Positions 25,201-35,350 of a DNA stretch of 64,000 nucleotides are shown piece after piece. This DNA is from Sporothrix humicola (lineage: Eukaryota; Ascomycota; Sordariomycetes; Ophiostomatales; Ophiostomataceae): positions 124,001 to 188,000 of the forward strand of contig WNYE01000061.1 in NCBI GenBank assembly GCA_021396245.1, given 5' to 3'. The notes under the pieces were generated by a model. That model did not search any database, had not been told where the DNA came from, and saw only the letters and a program-made list of their open reading frames with translations. The translations under genes were made by a program, and so were the position numbers. Numbering within the stretch: position 1 is the stretch's first letter; each line of letters opens with the position of its first letter.

Positions 25201-25746
25201 CCGTGTTTCCCCCTCCCTGTCTCTTGCCTTCCCTTCTCTCTTTTTCTCTTTTATTCTCCTTCTCTCGTCCCTGCATCGAAAGTGGACTCGTTGTTTCCTG
25301 TCCTTTTTTCTATTCCCTTTCTTTCTTTTCTTTTTCTTTCCCTTCTCTCCCCTCTCCATCATCACATCGACAGCTCAGCCTCGTGTCTGCTCTCAAGCAA
25401 CACTGGAGAACATGTCTAGATTGTAGTGTCCTCGCTACTCTCTCCTCTCCATTCTCTTCGTTTCTCCAGTCTCCCCTGGTTTAGGGAGCATCTTTTATAT
25501 TTTAATTCTTTTTAATTTCCCTAACGACGAGATCACCATCAATGTGATCGATACCGATATCCAACATTCTTTCTTTCCATTATTCGCCCTGGCTGGTCTC
25601 TATTTATACACTTTTTTAGACTTTTTAATACCTTTCTCGTTGCGGTTACGACTTTTATACAACAATCGCAGGACGACTTCCATTCATTTTAAGCGCTTCA
25701 TTCTCGACTACATCGAACTTGACTTTGACCTTGACTTTCGCCCACA
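22272..25746. other. 3.5-kb divergent spacer with GC-rich patch and long pyrimidine tract
   Basis: This spacer separates the divergent hydrolase and GPCR genes. A GC-rich patch at about 22435-22555 (including CCCCGCCCCGCC) stands out in AT-rich surroundings and may be part of the hydrolase promoter. There is an (ATTTTT)n microsatellite at 23972-24000. From about 24905 to 25480 the plus strand is strongly pyrimidine-rich, the likely promoter and leader of the GPCR gene. An open frame at 24198-24800 starts with a hydrophobic stretch but has no recognisable domain, so I do not call it. Confidence 0.5.
23972..24000. repeat. (ATTTTT)n microsatellite
   Basis: About four tandem TTTTTA hexamers ending in a T run, within the hydrolase-GPCR spacer. 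No function is suggested. Confidence 0.8.
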
Positions 25747-27487
25747 ATGGGCCACACTTCTACTCCTGCCTATGGGCAGATGGCCTTTGACCAAATGCCC
25801 AATATCTACGACTCAGAAGACGCCCGCGGAACAATTGCACCATTACCGCCTGTCCTTGTCCACGGTCTTGGTGCCGTTGCTACGTTTGGATTTGCTTCTT
25901 TCCTGACCACTGTCACTCTTTTTGTTTACCTCACATACAAACTCGTCAGCTGGCAGCTCAACCCGCCATCGACAGCTCAAGATGACTCTTCTCGACCCAA
26001 CAAGCGTTTCTCGTCTTCATCTTTCCCAGAATCCCCCACCACATCCGACGTCAATGGCTTCCTCGTGCCAGACTCTCACCTTTGCCCACAAAAAGAACCT
26101 GACAATACCACCGACGGTCCTGCCGATGACGGCTTCTGGAGACGCCTCCGCAAAGAGCCACCAAACCAGTTCTTGATTCTCGTCTACAACCTGCTCTTTG
26201 CCGACATCCAACAGGCACTGGCATTTTTGCTCAATGTTCAGTGGCTGACAAAGAACGCCGTGGCCGTTGGCTCGCCTGTCTGCTGGGTCCAGGGATGGTT
26301 TGTATCAACAGGCGATCTGGCTTCGAGTGTGTTTATCACGGCCATTGCCATACACACCTACTTGGGTGTCGTCCGTGGCTACCGTCTGCCTACATGGGCG
26401 TTTTACTCGGCGCTTTTTGCCCTTTGGGGATTTGTCTATGGCATGGCACTGCTCGGTGTGATTATCACAAACAACGGTGCCGGTGTTGGTGGACTGTATG
26501 TCCGGGCCGGTGCCTGGTGCTGGATCAACTCGGCCTTCCAGGACCTGCGCCTGTACCTTCACTACTTGTGGATCTTTTTGGCCCTCGCCCTGACATCCAT
26601 CATCTATATTATCATCTTCTTGCACCTGCACCGCCACAGCAAGCACTCCGAGACGTGTTGCTTGGCCCAGAGCCACGGCGAGCACTATCCCAACCCAGAC
26701 CCCAACGGCACGGCCAGTATCACTGCCATGCCATCTTCGGCGTCTGTTGCGGCCGCTCAAACGCCAACTGTTCCCAGCTCGCCACGCTCGACCATGACGG
26801 ACATGAGCGCAAAACGCCTGCCGCCCATCCCGAGCTCGGCACGCCACCCGACGTTCTTGCTGTACCCCTTGATCTATGTCTTGTGCACAGCCCCGCTGGC
26901 CGCCGGCCGCATTGCCTCCATGGCCGGCAACGACGTCAGCCTGGCCTATTTCTGCTTTGCCGGCGCCATGATCGCCTCGGCCGGCTGGCTCGACGTCGCC
27001 CTCTACTCGTACACGCGCCGCTCGATTGTCTTTTCGGGCGAGGCCCCGCCGAGCCAGGACACCGGCCTCGAGACGTTTGCGTTTATGCGGACCCCCGTCG
27101 GGCGCAAGTTTGGCAACGTCGTCTTTGTCTCGGGCGGCGACGGCACCGACAACAAGTGCCACGACGGCAAGCGCTGGCGGCGCTGGAACGACAAGGTCGT
27201 GGCGGGTGCACGGCTGCGCAGCCTGCGAAGCGGCGACAAGAAGAACTCGAGCCAGCCGTCAATCAAGGGATTCGGCTCTGGCGCCGGCGAGATTATGGGA
27301 ATGGCAATGTAAGTGAAGTGTACCACGAGTTTCTGTTTCTGCTTGTACGGTGTACACTGCTAATATCAACAGTCAATGTGACACGGTCACGAGCGTCACA
27401 GTCGAGGTTGAAGACCGAGGCAGCGACACTGCCAGCCTCAGCAGCCGCAAAGGCAGCATCATTAGCACCATGTCTGGCCATCGGTAG
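25747..27487 (+). CDS. G-protein-coupled receptor, Git3/cAMP-receptor-like
   Basis: Two exons, 25747-27308 and 27373-27487, with a 64-nt intron (GTAAGT donor, CTAAT branch, ACAG acceptor), giving 558 residues. Seven hydrophobic segments are visible: one near residue 40, then a polar cytosolic loop of about 75 residues, a block of four helices from about 140 to 290 (YNLLFADIQQALAFLL, CWVQGWFVSTGDLASSVF, LPTWAFYSALFALWGFVYG), a long Ser/Pro-rich third loop, and two final helices from about 375. A Cys just before WVQGW and a WCW motif in the second extracellular loop could form the usual disulfide. This plan suits the Git3/Gpr1-like or cAMP-receptor-like fungal GPCRs that signal through a G-alpha to adenylate cyclase; the exact class is uncertain. 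If the intron is overlooked the protein ends at GMAM; splicing adds a 37-residue Ser/Thr-rich tail, a plausible phosphorylation target. Confidence 0.7.
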
Positions 27488-30075
27488 TCGGTGCTTAACG
27501 AACGGACAAAGTAAATAAAGACAGAAAAAATACGGTGGGATAAAATGGTTGGTTGTGCTTGGGTCACTTTCTCTGCAATTGGGACAGGAATGGGAGCGTT
27601 TATGAACAAACGCTCTGGGCTTTGGGTTTTCTTCCTCTTTCGTTTTCTTCTTCCTTTTTCTTTAGAGCTCTGGTGAGCTTTGAGCCCCTTTATGTCTAAA
27701 GCATAGGTACGGTGTACGATATACCCCTTTTGATTTTTTTTTTGTCAAAAATTTCTTATTTCTACTTTACATAACGTTTGTTGTTTATATATTTATTTTT
27801 ATGAAACATGCACCGACCAGAGTGGAAAGAAACGAAAAGAGAAAAGAGAAACACGTACTGCACTCCATCATTAACACCGAGCTGCAGGCCCTGCAGCCTG
27901 CCGACGGACACTAAACAAGCGCTGTTGGCCAAGACGGAAGCATGTTGCGCCACGTTCTTCAGTTCTTCAAAAGAGGAGTACGATGTAAGAAAGGGCCAAA
28001 GTAAAGTCCAGAAGCCGACGTCAATATTAAAAGCTTCCTTCCTAACAGAGTAATACGACGTTATTACAAATTCACCATTTGCGGCGTCATTCATAAGAAA
28101 CCGGTGAGATCTTGTAAGACGGCTCTTAACTGTCATTTCACATCGCTATCCGGAGGTTTCAGAAAGTGCCACCGAGGACCGACTTGAATGCTGTCGGTGT
28201 TCTTGTGTCATGTCGTCCGAGGGTCAATGATACGGTGCAGAAAGAGACGGCAGCCTCCGACTGACGAGGCTGGCGATGAAGAGTTCTCAAAATTCAAACT
28301 GCCCGAAAGAATGGCGAGAAATAGGCGAGTAAAGGATGGCGTGAAATGGCGAATGTCAATGGATAAGATAATCACTTATCACTTATCACTGTTGTCTGTT
28401 TGCCGGAGGCGGCCGTCATAATTCACTTGCTGTAAGTAAAAATAATTCTTGGCATGTTTAAACTCTTTTGTTGACTCCCTTTTTACACTTCTTCTTTCAC
28501 CATGTATTTTTTGAATTTCAAATGTTAGAAACATGTGCACTGGACAACCTCGTGATGATCCTTGTGAGACGTTGTCAGGGCAGGTGCGCTGGCACGTTTG
28601 TAGCACTCGTCACAGTCGCACCCAACGCACTCTTGAATCCGGTACTTGACCGTGCCGCCTGGGAGAACACAGCCAGAAATGGATGACGACAGTGTGCAAC
28701 AGACAAAGGCTGCGACGAGAACATCAGACCAAGGCCGCGAAATATCTATTCAACTGCCTGTAGAAGAAAAAAACAGACGAAAAAGCAGCAAAACACAATA
28801 AATCCAGAACCATTTCGAAGCAAAAACACAGCGCTCCAGCCCAACACTGATCTGCCCCGAACGCCGTCCTCTTCTCCGAGCCGACTTCTGAGTGCGAATC
28901 ACGTGCAGACACGTCTCCACCTGACCCATGCCCAGTGGACCAATGGGAGCAAAGGCGTGCGGCACCGATTGAGCGCCGAGCACCGAAACGCAACCGTTCC
29001 CTTTCCCCACCGCTAGCTCGTCCTAGCTTGGCCCCTGCACTTTCCCAATACAGCTTGAACACCCGCAGAGCTCCTGCCGCTCTCGATCTCTGGTCGTATT
29101 GCAGGAAGGAACGAGCCCAAACTCCGGCGCTGGTAGCCCTACTATTTCCATTTTGCGCCTTCCAGCTGAAAGCCGCCAGCCTTGCCCCCTCTTTTCCCAT
29201 CCCCTGAGCGCGTCCTCACTTTATTCTCACTTTATTTTCAGATGAAGAAAAAAGTACGAGTACATCATCATCTACGAGAGAAAGGACCGGCCAAACAAAC
29301 CATCCACATCCGGCCGGACGTCAAAGAGCACCGGGAGGCGAAGGCAACAACACAATCCATCAACAACGTGTCGGCTGTGACAGGCCACCGGTGTGCGCTA
29401 TTCTCACTATTTTCTCTTTTCTATTTTCCATCTTCACGTTGCCCCTGTGCTTCGTTTCTGTTGACTCTATTTTGTCTCCATCTCCCGTTGTATTTTCTTT
29501 TTTCCATCATCTTGTTGTTTGTCATCCTGCTATCAAGATTCAAAACCTTCCGACATCTGTTGTCTTATTATCTTCATCTCGTCTGAGCACAAGTACAAGT
29601 ACTTCATCGCCGACCTGCTTTCTTTTCTTTCTTTTTCCTTTTTCCTCTTGTTACCCGTTTCTTCTTGTATTTTTCTCCTTTTCTCTCTCTCCGCCCCCCC
29701 TTGCTGCCCCCTGGCTCCGCGCACCGTGCCGATCACAGGGCAGAAATTGATTCCGAGTGCTTGTATTAAACTCGCCAACGTTCCAACTCCTCCACTCTTC
29801 CAAGCATCCCTTTAGCTAGTCTTCCCTCTCTTCCTTGTCCCTTTTTTTTCGTCTTGCGTCGCCCTTTTTCACAGCAGGACTCGTTTTCATCCGTGCCACC
29901 CTCGTCGACCGTCGGCCATCGACTCTTTGATTCTCGATTTTCAGTTTCTGATTTTCGCCCATCGACATCGCCGACTTTCGTCAACTGTGTGCACATTTAC
30001 GGCCTTACGCTTACGCACACGATTTCTTTTGTCTTTTCTTCGTCTGTTGTTTCTGTTCACACATCCACAACACCC
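27488..30075. other. 2.6-kb spacer upstream of the DHA2 transporter
   Basis: Both flanking genes run to the right. The stretch contains a perfect short inverted repeat at 27881-27897 (GCTGCAGG/CCTGCAGC), the cysteine-rich minus-strand frame listed separately (28525-28749), an inverted CCAAT word near 28938, and a pyrimidine-rich tract from about 29395 to 30060 that suits the promoter and leader of the transporter at 30076. Confidence 0.5.
28525..28749 (-). CDS. Possible 3' exon of a small cysteine-rich protein (unannotated candidate)
   Basis: A minus-strand frame of 74 codons is open from 28749 down to a TAA at 28525-28527, with no ATG of its own. It reads like protein: a hydrophobic stretch (VLVAAFVCCTLSSSISG), then LPGGTVKYRIQECVGCDCDEC, a polar linker, and an end of HHEVVQCTCF. 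Six cysteines fall in the last 45 residues, spaced C-x2-C-x-C-x2-C and C-x-C. Two good acceptor-like sites lie in phase with it (TCGTCGCAG, ending near 28709, and TTCTCCCAG, ending near 28662), so it may be the last exon of a spliced gene whose first exon I cannot find. A second minus-strand frame through the same bases does start with ATG (49 codons, near 28724), so the choice of frame is not secure. It could also be a relic or a chance frame in locally GC-rich DNA. No family is recognised. Confidence 0.25.
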   Translation of the reverse strand: MDISRPWSDVLVAAFVCCTLSSSISGCVLPGGTVKYRIQECVGCDCDECYKRASAPALTTSHKDHHEVVQCTCF

Positions 30076-32202
30076 ATGGCTAGCACACAACCTGCCCCCG
30101 GGCAGGACGCGCATCAACCGCGCGACTTTGAGGCCGATGCGTCCACTATTGCTGCTGCAGCAACGCCAAGCCCCCCGACCGACGAAGACGAAAAGGGCAC
30201 GCCCCGGACCGGCTCTGCCACCGATAACGACGCAATTATTGTCCCGGCCAACGGTAATGTCGGCGGCGCGAGTGAAGAGACGATTGCCGCCGAGGCTCCC
30301 AAAGATGAAGCAGCAGATAGCCCACCACCACAAGCTGCGGCTGACAAGCTGCCAAAACCGCAGATTGTCTTGCTGATGTCTGCACTTTGTGTATGTTTTC
30401 CCGTCTCATTTAGCATCGCAAGAGTGTTGTTTGTCATGACAGGCTTTTGCTTTTTTTTTTTTTTTTTTGTATTCTCCCCGCGCCGGTACAGTAACAACTA
30501 ACCCTTTGTCCTCTTAATAGATGTCCGTGTTCTTGGCGGCGCTCGACATGACAATCATCACCACCGCCCTTCCCACCATCGCTGAGGCCTTTGGCTCGTC
30601 TGCCGGCTTCGTCTGGGTCGGTTCTGCTTTTATGCTGGCCTCGGCCGCTGCCACTGCTGGCTGGGGTAAGTTCAGCGACGTTTGGGGCCGCAAGCCGGTT
30701 CTTCTGGCCGCCAACGTCGTCTTCATTCTCGGCTGCGCTCTCTGCGGCGCCGCCAACTCGCTCACCATGGTCATTGCTGGCCGTGCCGTCCAGGGTGTCG
30801 GTGCCGGTGGCCTTCTGACCCTCGTCAACATCATTATTGGCGACCTTTTCTCTGCCCGCGAACGCGGCAAATATTACGGCATGATCGGTATGGTGTGGGC
30901 AACGGCAAGTGCTCTTGGCCCTGTTGTCGGTGGTGCCCTGACCAGCAATGTCTCGTGGCGCTGGTGCTTCTACATTAACTGTACGTCTTCCCTTTTCGCC
31001 CGCCTTACCATTTTAATGGATCTGATCTGATGTTACATTCGCTAACCCACCCAGTGCCCATCTCTGGTACCGCCCTCGTCATCATCTTCTTCACACTCAA
31101 GCTGCCCATCCCCCACACCCCCCTTTTGGTCGGCCTCAAGGCCATCGACTGGCTCGGTACCATCACTATCACTGGCGGTACCCTGATGCTGTTGATGGGT
31201 CTTCAGTTTGGCGGCAGCTCCTATCCCTGGGACTCGGCTATTGTCATCTGCCTCATCGTCTTTGGCGTCGTCACAATCGCCCTCTTCCTTGTCATCGAGC
31301 ACTGGGTGGCCAAGTACCCCGTCTTGCCGACGCACATCTACAAGAGCCGCTCCAACTTGGCGTGCCTGTTGGTCTGCCTCTTCCACGGCTTGACTTTCAC
31401 CCAGGCCACCTACTTCATGCCGACCTACTTCCAAGCCGTGCTCGGCGCCACTCCGCTCATGTCGGGTGTCTATCTGCTCGCCATGAGCTTCGGTGTCTCC
31501 GTCTGTGCCGCCAGCAGTGGCATCTACCTCAAGAAGACCGGCCGCTACATCGACCCCATCTATGCCGGCTTCCTCTTTGCCATCCTCGGCTCTGGCCTGT
31601 TGATTGACCTGCCCACTAGCAGCACCTCGCCCTCCTACTCGTCGGCTTGGGCCCGCATCATCATTTACCAGGGCATTGTCGGCATCGGCACTGGTCTCAT
31701 GTTCCAGCCGCCCCTCGTCGCCCTCCAGAGCAACGTCCCTCCCCAGAACAACGCTTCGGTGACCGCCTCCTTCGCTCTCGTCCGCAACATGGCCTCTGCG
31801 ATCGCCGTCGTCATCGGCTCCGCCGTCTTCTCCAACAAGATGTCCGAACAATACGACACCGTCCTCGCTGCTGTCGGCGGCAACACGACTATTGCCGAGA
31901 GCCTCACTGGCGCCAATGCCCAGGCCAACTTGTTCTTGGTCGACATGCTACCCGCTTCCTCGCAGTCCATAGTTCGCCTGTCCCTCTATGATTCAATCCG
32001 CACCATCTGGATCGAGACCACCGTCTTTGCCACGGTTGGACTCTTGTGCAGCTTCCTGATCCGCATCAAGCCGCTGCGCCAGTCCCACGAGACCGTCAAG
32101 ACGGGCATCGAGGGCGAGCAGGAGCGCCGCCGCATTGCGCTGGCCAGAAAGGAGGAGAAGAGACAAAAGAATGCGGCAAAGAAGAACGAGACCCAGGTTT
32201 AG
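30076..32202 (+). CDS. MFS drug:H+ antiporter, DHA2 (14-helix) type
   Basis: Three exons, 30076-30390, 30521-30980 and 31055-32202, giving 640 residues. Introns are 130 nt (GTATGT...AATAG, containing a T18 run) and 74 nt (GTACGT...CCCAG, GCTAAC branch). A 95-residue disordered acidic and Pro/Ala-rich N-terminus precedes the helices. The DHA2 signatures are clear: LDMTIITTALPTIA in helix 1, GKFSDVWGRKPVLL (motif A) between helices 2 and 3, AGRAVQGVGAGG in helix 4, and GPVVGGAL (motif C) in helix 5. The overall length fits about 14 helices with a basic C-terminal tail. Such proteins export drugs or secondary metabolites at the plasma membrane; the cargo is not readable. It converges on the Zn2Cys6 gene, a possible but unproven local regulator. 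The TAG stop is followed in frame by TAG, TAG and TAA within 18 bases. Confidence 0.9.
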
Positions 32203-32220
32203 GTCTAGGTCTAGGTCTAA
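32200..32220 (+). repeat. GTCTAG hexamer array forming four in-frame stops
   Basis: TAG at 32200, then TAG at 32206, TAG at 32212 and TAA at 32218 are all in frame with the DHA2 transporter, separated by GTC codons. The array is the hexamer GTCTAG repeated about three times. Confidence 0.9.
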
Positions 32221-32729
32221 GGAGCAGGATATCATTGACATCACTGAGATCACTCTTCCCGGGTTGTCCCCACGGACAATTTTGCATTTACCACCAATGG
32301 CGTATACTGTGTGATTTGGTTTCTTTCTTACTGAAATTTTAATGTTTTAAAAAAGTGGTGGATTTTCTTTTGTTCTTACACTGTTTCATGGTCATCATCC
32401 AGTCTAGGCTTTGAGATTTTCCTGTCCGGTTTCCCCCCTTTCCCCTCCCTTCCTTTCGTCCTTCCTATGGACTATTCTGTCTCCCTTTTCACTCATGGTT
32501 CTCCAACGGCATCAAATAGATTTACTAAAAATACCCAAAACTGTTCTATGAAATCCGTCCAGAATCTAGCTAATGATGTGTGCTCAAGTCAAAACGAGAC
32601 TTGCAAATTGGTATAATTTGGTGGAAAGAAAAAACGCAAAAAGCAAAATAAACTCCCAACGCAATGTGAAATGTGAAATGCAGATTGCAGAGCAGATCGT
32701 GAGGCAACGCAAATCGTTGCAGCCTTTGC
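32203..32729. other. Convergent 3' spacer
   Basis: This 527-bp spacer holds the 3' ends of the DHA2 transporter and the Zn2Cys6 gene. A GTCTAG hexamer array overlaps the transporter stop at its left edge. No other feature is visible. Confidence 0.5.
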
Positions 32730-35350
32730 TCACAAGGCTGAAAACTCAAAGAGCCGGTTCTGGATGTCGCCCAGGCCAATCCGCGGGTCCATCCACCGGT
32801 CAACCTCGCCCGTATCTAATGCGCTAGACAAGAACTCTTCTTCTTCATCAGCGTTCATAGTCGACAATACGCCACAGATGGAGGTGCCAAAGTCCGAGAC
32901 AAGAGAAGAGAACCCCTGGTCCGTCACCGAGTAAGGGTGCTGCTTCATCATTTCTGGGCTTACGTTCTTTTGCCTCGCCGCCTCCTGGTTGATCATATAA
33001 ACGGGTGGCTGGACAACGCTGGACTGCACGCAGTGACGCAGGGGTTCGAGCACGGGGTCGACATGGCTGCTGGATGTCGTGACTTCACGGCCGCTCGCGG
33101 CGGGGATAAAGTATGCCTCGTACCATGCATGGATGATGCGCACCATGGACATCCAGACCGACGCAATGCGGCCGCCAAGTGCCTCTAGTTCTTCGAGGCG
33201 TGCAATCAGCGATTCCAGGTACTGGTAGATTTGCGTGGCCGAGTCGCCCGTCACCGTGTCGATCAGCAAGCCGTTCATAGAGCCGCCAGGAAGCGCAGCC
33301 GAGATTTGGAGCTTGAGGAGAACAAGCACTGCATAGCCGACACGCGCATAGACAACCACAGGACTGCCGAGCAGCTGCTCCGTCGGCGATGCCAGAAACA
33401 GACCGATCAGTGAGCGGGAGGCCATCAAGCAGATGCGTCTTGACGCCAGATGGGCGGGCGTCAGGGGTGTGCGTCTGGGCATATCGTTGAAGGTTCCTGG
33501 GATGGATACGCGGTATGGCGGCTTGAGGTCAGACGCGGCGAATTCGTTGTAGAAGCAGGACTCGTGAAGCAGACAAAGGATCGTATTGTACTGGATGAGA
33601 AGAGAGTCTGGATATTCGTTAGCAAGTTAAGCAAGGTGGATTAAAGTGTGCGGGCCAGGAACATACTCGTCATGCAGCGGCTGTGGTCAATACGCCACTG
33701 CTCCAGCTGCTGCGTAACATTCTTCAGGCTCGCCTGAATGTTCGGGTCATTCAGGTCGGGCACATCGTCGTAGCCATGAGCTGCGCCTTCGTTCAGAGTG
33801 GCTGCGGCGCCGCTGCCATTTCGCACGACCGCACGCAATCCCAACGCACCAGCAGTTGTGTCGACGGTTCGTTGCAGATGAACCCAGGCCACCATAACTC
33901 TGTCGGTCGAAGCAGCATGCGGCGACGTTTCCATCCGACGTAGGTACTCGGCCATGGTCGGCGTAAAGGAGAGCATGGCCTGGCGGTGGAAGCCGAGCGA
34001 GATACTCGAGCAACACATGTAGCATGCCAGAAGCGTCCGCTCAAAAGCCAACGGGTCTTCCAAGAGTCCGCTCACGACACCGCCTCCTGTGCGGCCAGTC
34101 GGAACGCTGCCCTTTCCCCGGTACTCCGACTCCAGCTCAATAGCCATAGTGGCCGCCATGTGGAGGTGTTGGTAGAAACGAAGATGGTCAAAGCCGCTGA
34201 CACCGCCCGAGGACACTCCGTTTTGGCCGGCGCCGGAGTTTGATGGACGAATGGGTAGGTTGGTTCCCGACGGCTTGTCGAAGCAGTAAAAGTTCCAGTT
34301 GGATGAGATGAGCAGTGCCTGAACGAGCTCGAGCGACTTCTCGCTTTGGTATATGATGCGGTCGGCGTACACGCGCAGAAGCAACGAGTCAAGCACGGTG
34401 GCAATGTCTTCTTGTCCGTTGCTCGCTTCGCTCGAGTTGTTGAGGCCGCTATCAGGGCTACCGTTCGGGCTTTCGTCATCCACGCCTGTCCCCATGGCTG
34501 CCGTTAAGATGGACAAGAAAAGGACCGGCGTGTGCTCCCGTACCAGTGCCGCCACCATCGTGATGGCCGTCTCCACGGCAGGCGTCCTTTCCTCCTCGCT
34601 CGAGAGCGTCACCTTGGGAAATATAACAAATGGCCGCTGCTGCGCCATCATCGTGACATATCGACGGAACAGCCGCACTGCCTTGTCCATTGAAAGGATG
34701 CCTGCCGCGACAGGGTCGGCCGTTTCTGGTCGTGGAGGACCATGAAGAGAGAGGTCAATGGCAGCATGCGGTGCTGTTGCTCTCGTCGTTGGTGGCGCTG
34801 GTGTTTGTGATTGAATTTGTGGTGCCTGAAGCGGCTCGGTATATGGCGTTTCTGTATTTGCGGATTGAGGTGGGCTGGTAAATAGGGCGGAAGGTGTGTC
34901 AGGGAGAGACTGTTGCACCGGTGGCGGGGTTGCTGACGCTGTTGTTGTAGCCGAAAGCGATGCTCGTGCCGAAGTTTGGGCCGCTTCGTACTCTGCCACT
35001 GGCATCCCTTCTTCGGCCACGCGTCGACGGAGCATGAGCAGCTCGCTCAGCATCCGGACTTCGCGTTCTAGCTCACGGACGCGCACATCGGTCCTCTTGC
35101 GCTTTGTCCGCCGTGGTTCGGTATAGACACATGTTGTGCCCGTATCTGTGCATCGACGACATGGTGCTCGCTCAGAGACTGGCGGCAGGACTGGTGGTGT
35201 ATTGCCGTTTGTTGGTGCGCTGCCACTGCCACCGCCACTACTCCCTCCAGCATCGCCGTCAACTGGCATGCATCGCACCTTGAGGGCGCGGCACGACTCG
35301 CAAGCTCGAAAGCCGGTCGTCTGCATGGTGGATTTCGAGATGATTGACAA
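32730..35350 (-). CDS. Zn2Cys6 (zinc binuclear cluster) transcription factor
   Basis: Two exons on the minus strand, 33667-35350 and 32730-33607, separated by a 59-nt intron (GTATGT donor, GCTAAC branch, CCAG acceptor), giving 853 residues. The N-terminal cluster has CESCRALKVRC at 17-27 and CRRCTDTGTTC at 64-74, so all six cysteines are present. The loop between Cys27 and Cys64 is 36 residues of Gly/Ser/Pro, far longer than usual. A basic linker (RRTKRKR) and a heptad-like segment (VRELEREVRMLSELL) follow, suitable for dimerisation. The middle of the protein holds the fungal-specific regulatory domain, and Ser/Thr/Pro-rich low complexity lies at about 115-200. RACESCRALKVRC resembles the Leu3-like branch, but I would not assign a pathway. 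MQTTGF at residue 9 is an alternative start. The protein is nuclear, with targets unknown; the adjacent DHA2 transporter is a candidate by position only. Confidence 0.85.

Noticed and set aside
26241..27518. A 425-codon plus-strand frame overlapping the GPCR
   Set aside because: It is a +1 shadow of the receptor, rich in Arg/Pro/His/Gly. The receptor frame has the helices and a well-formed splice to a terminal exon.
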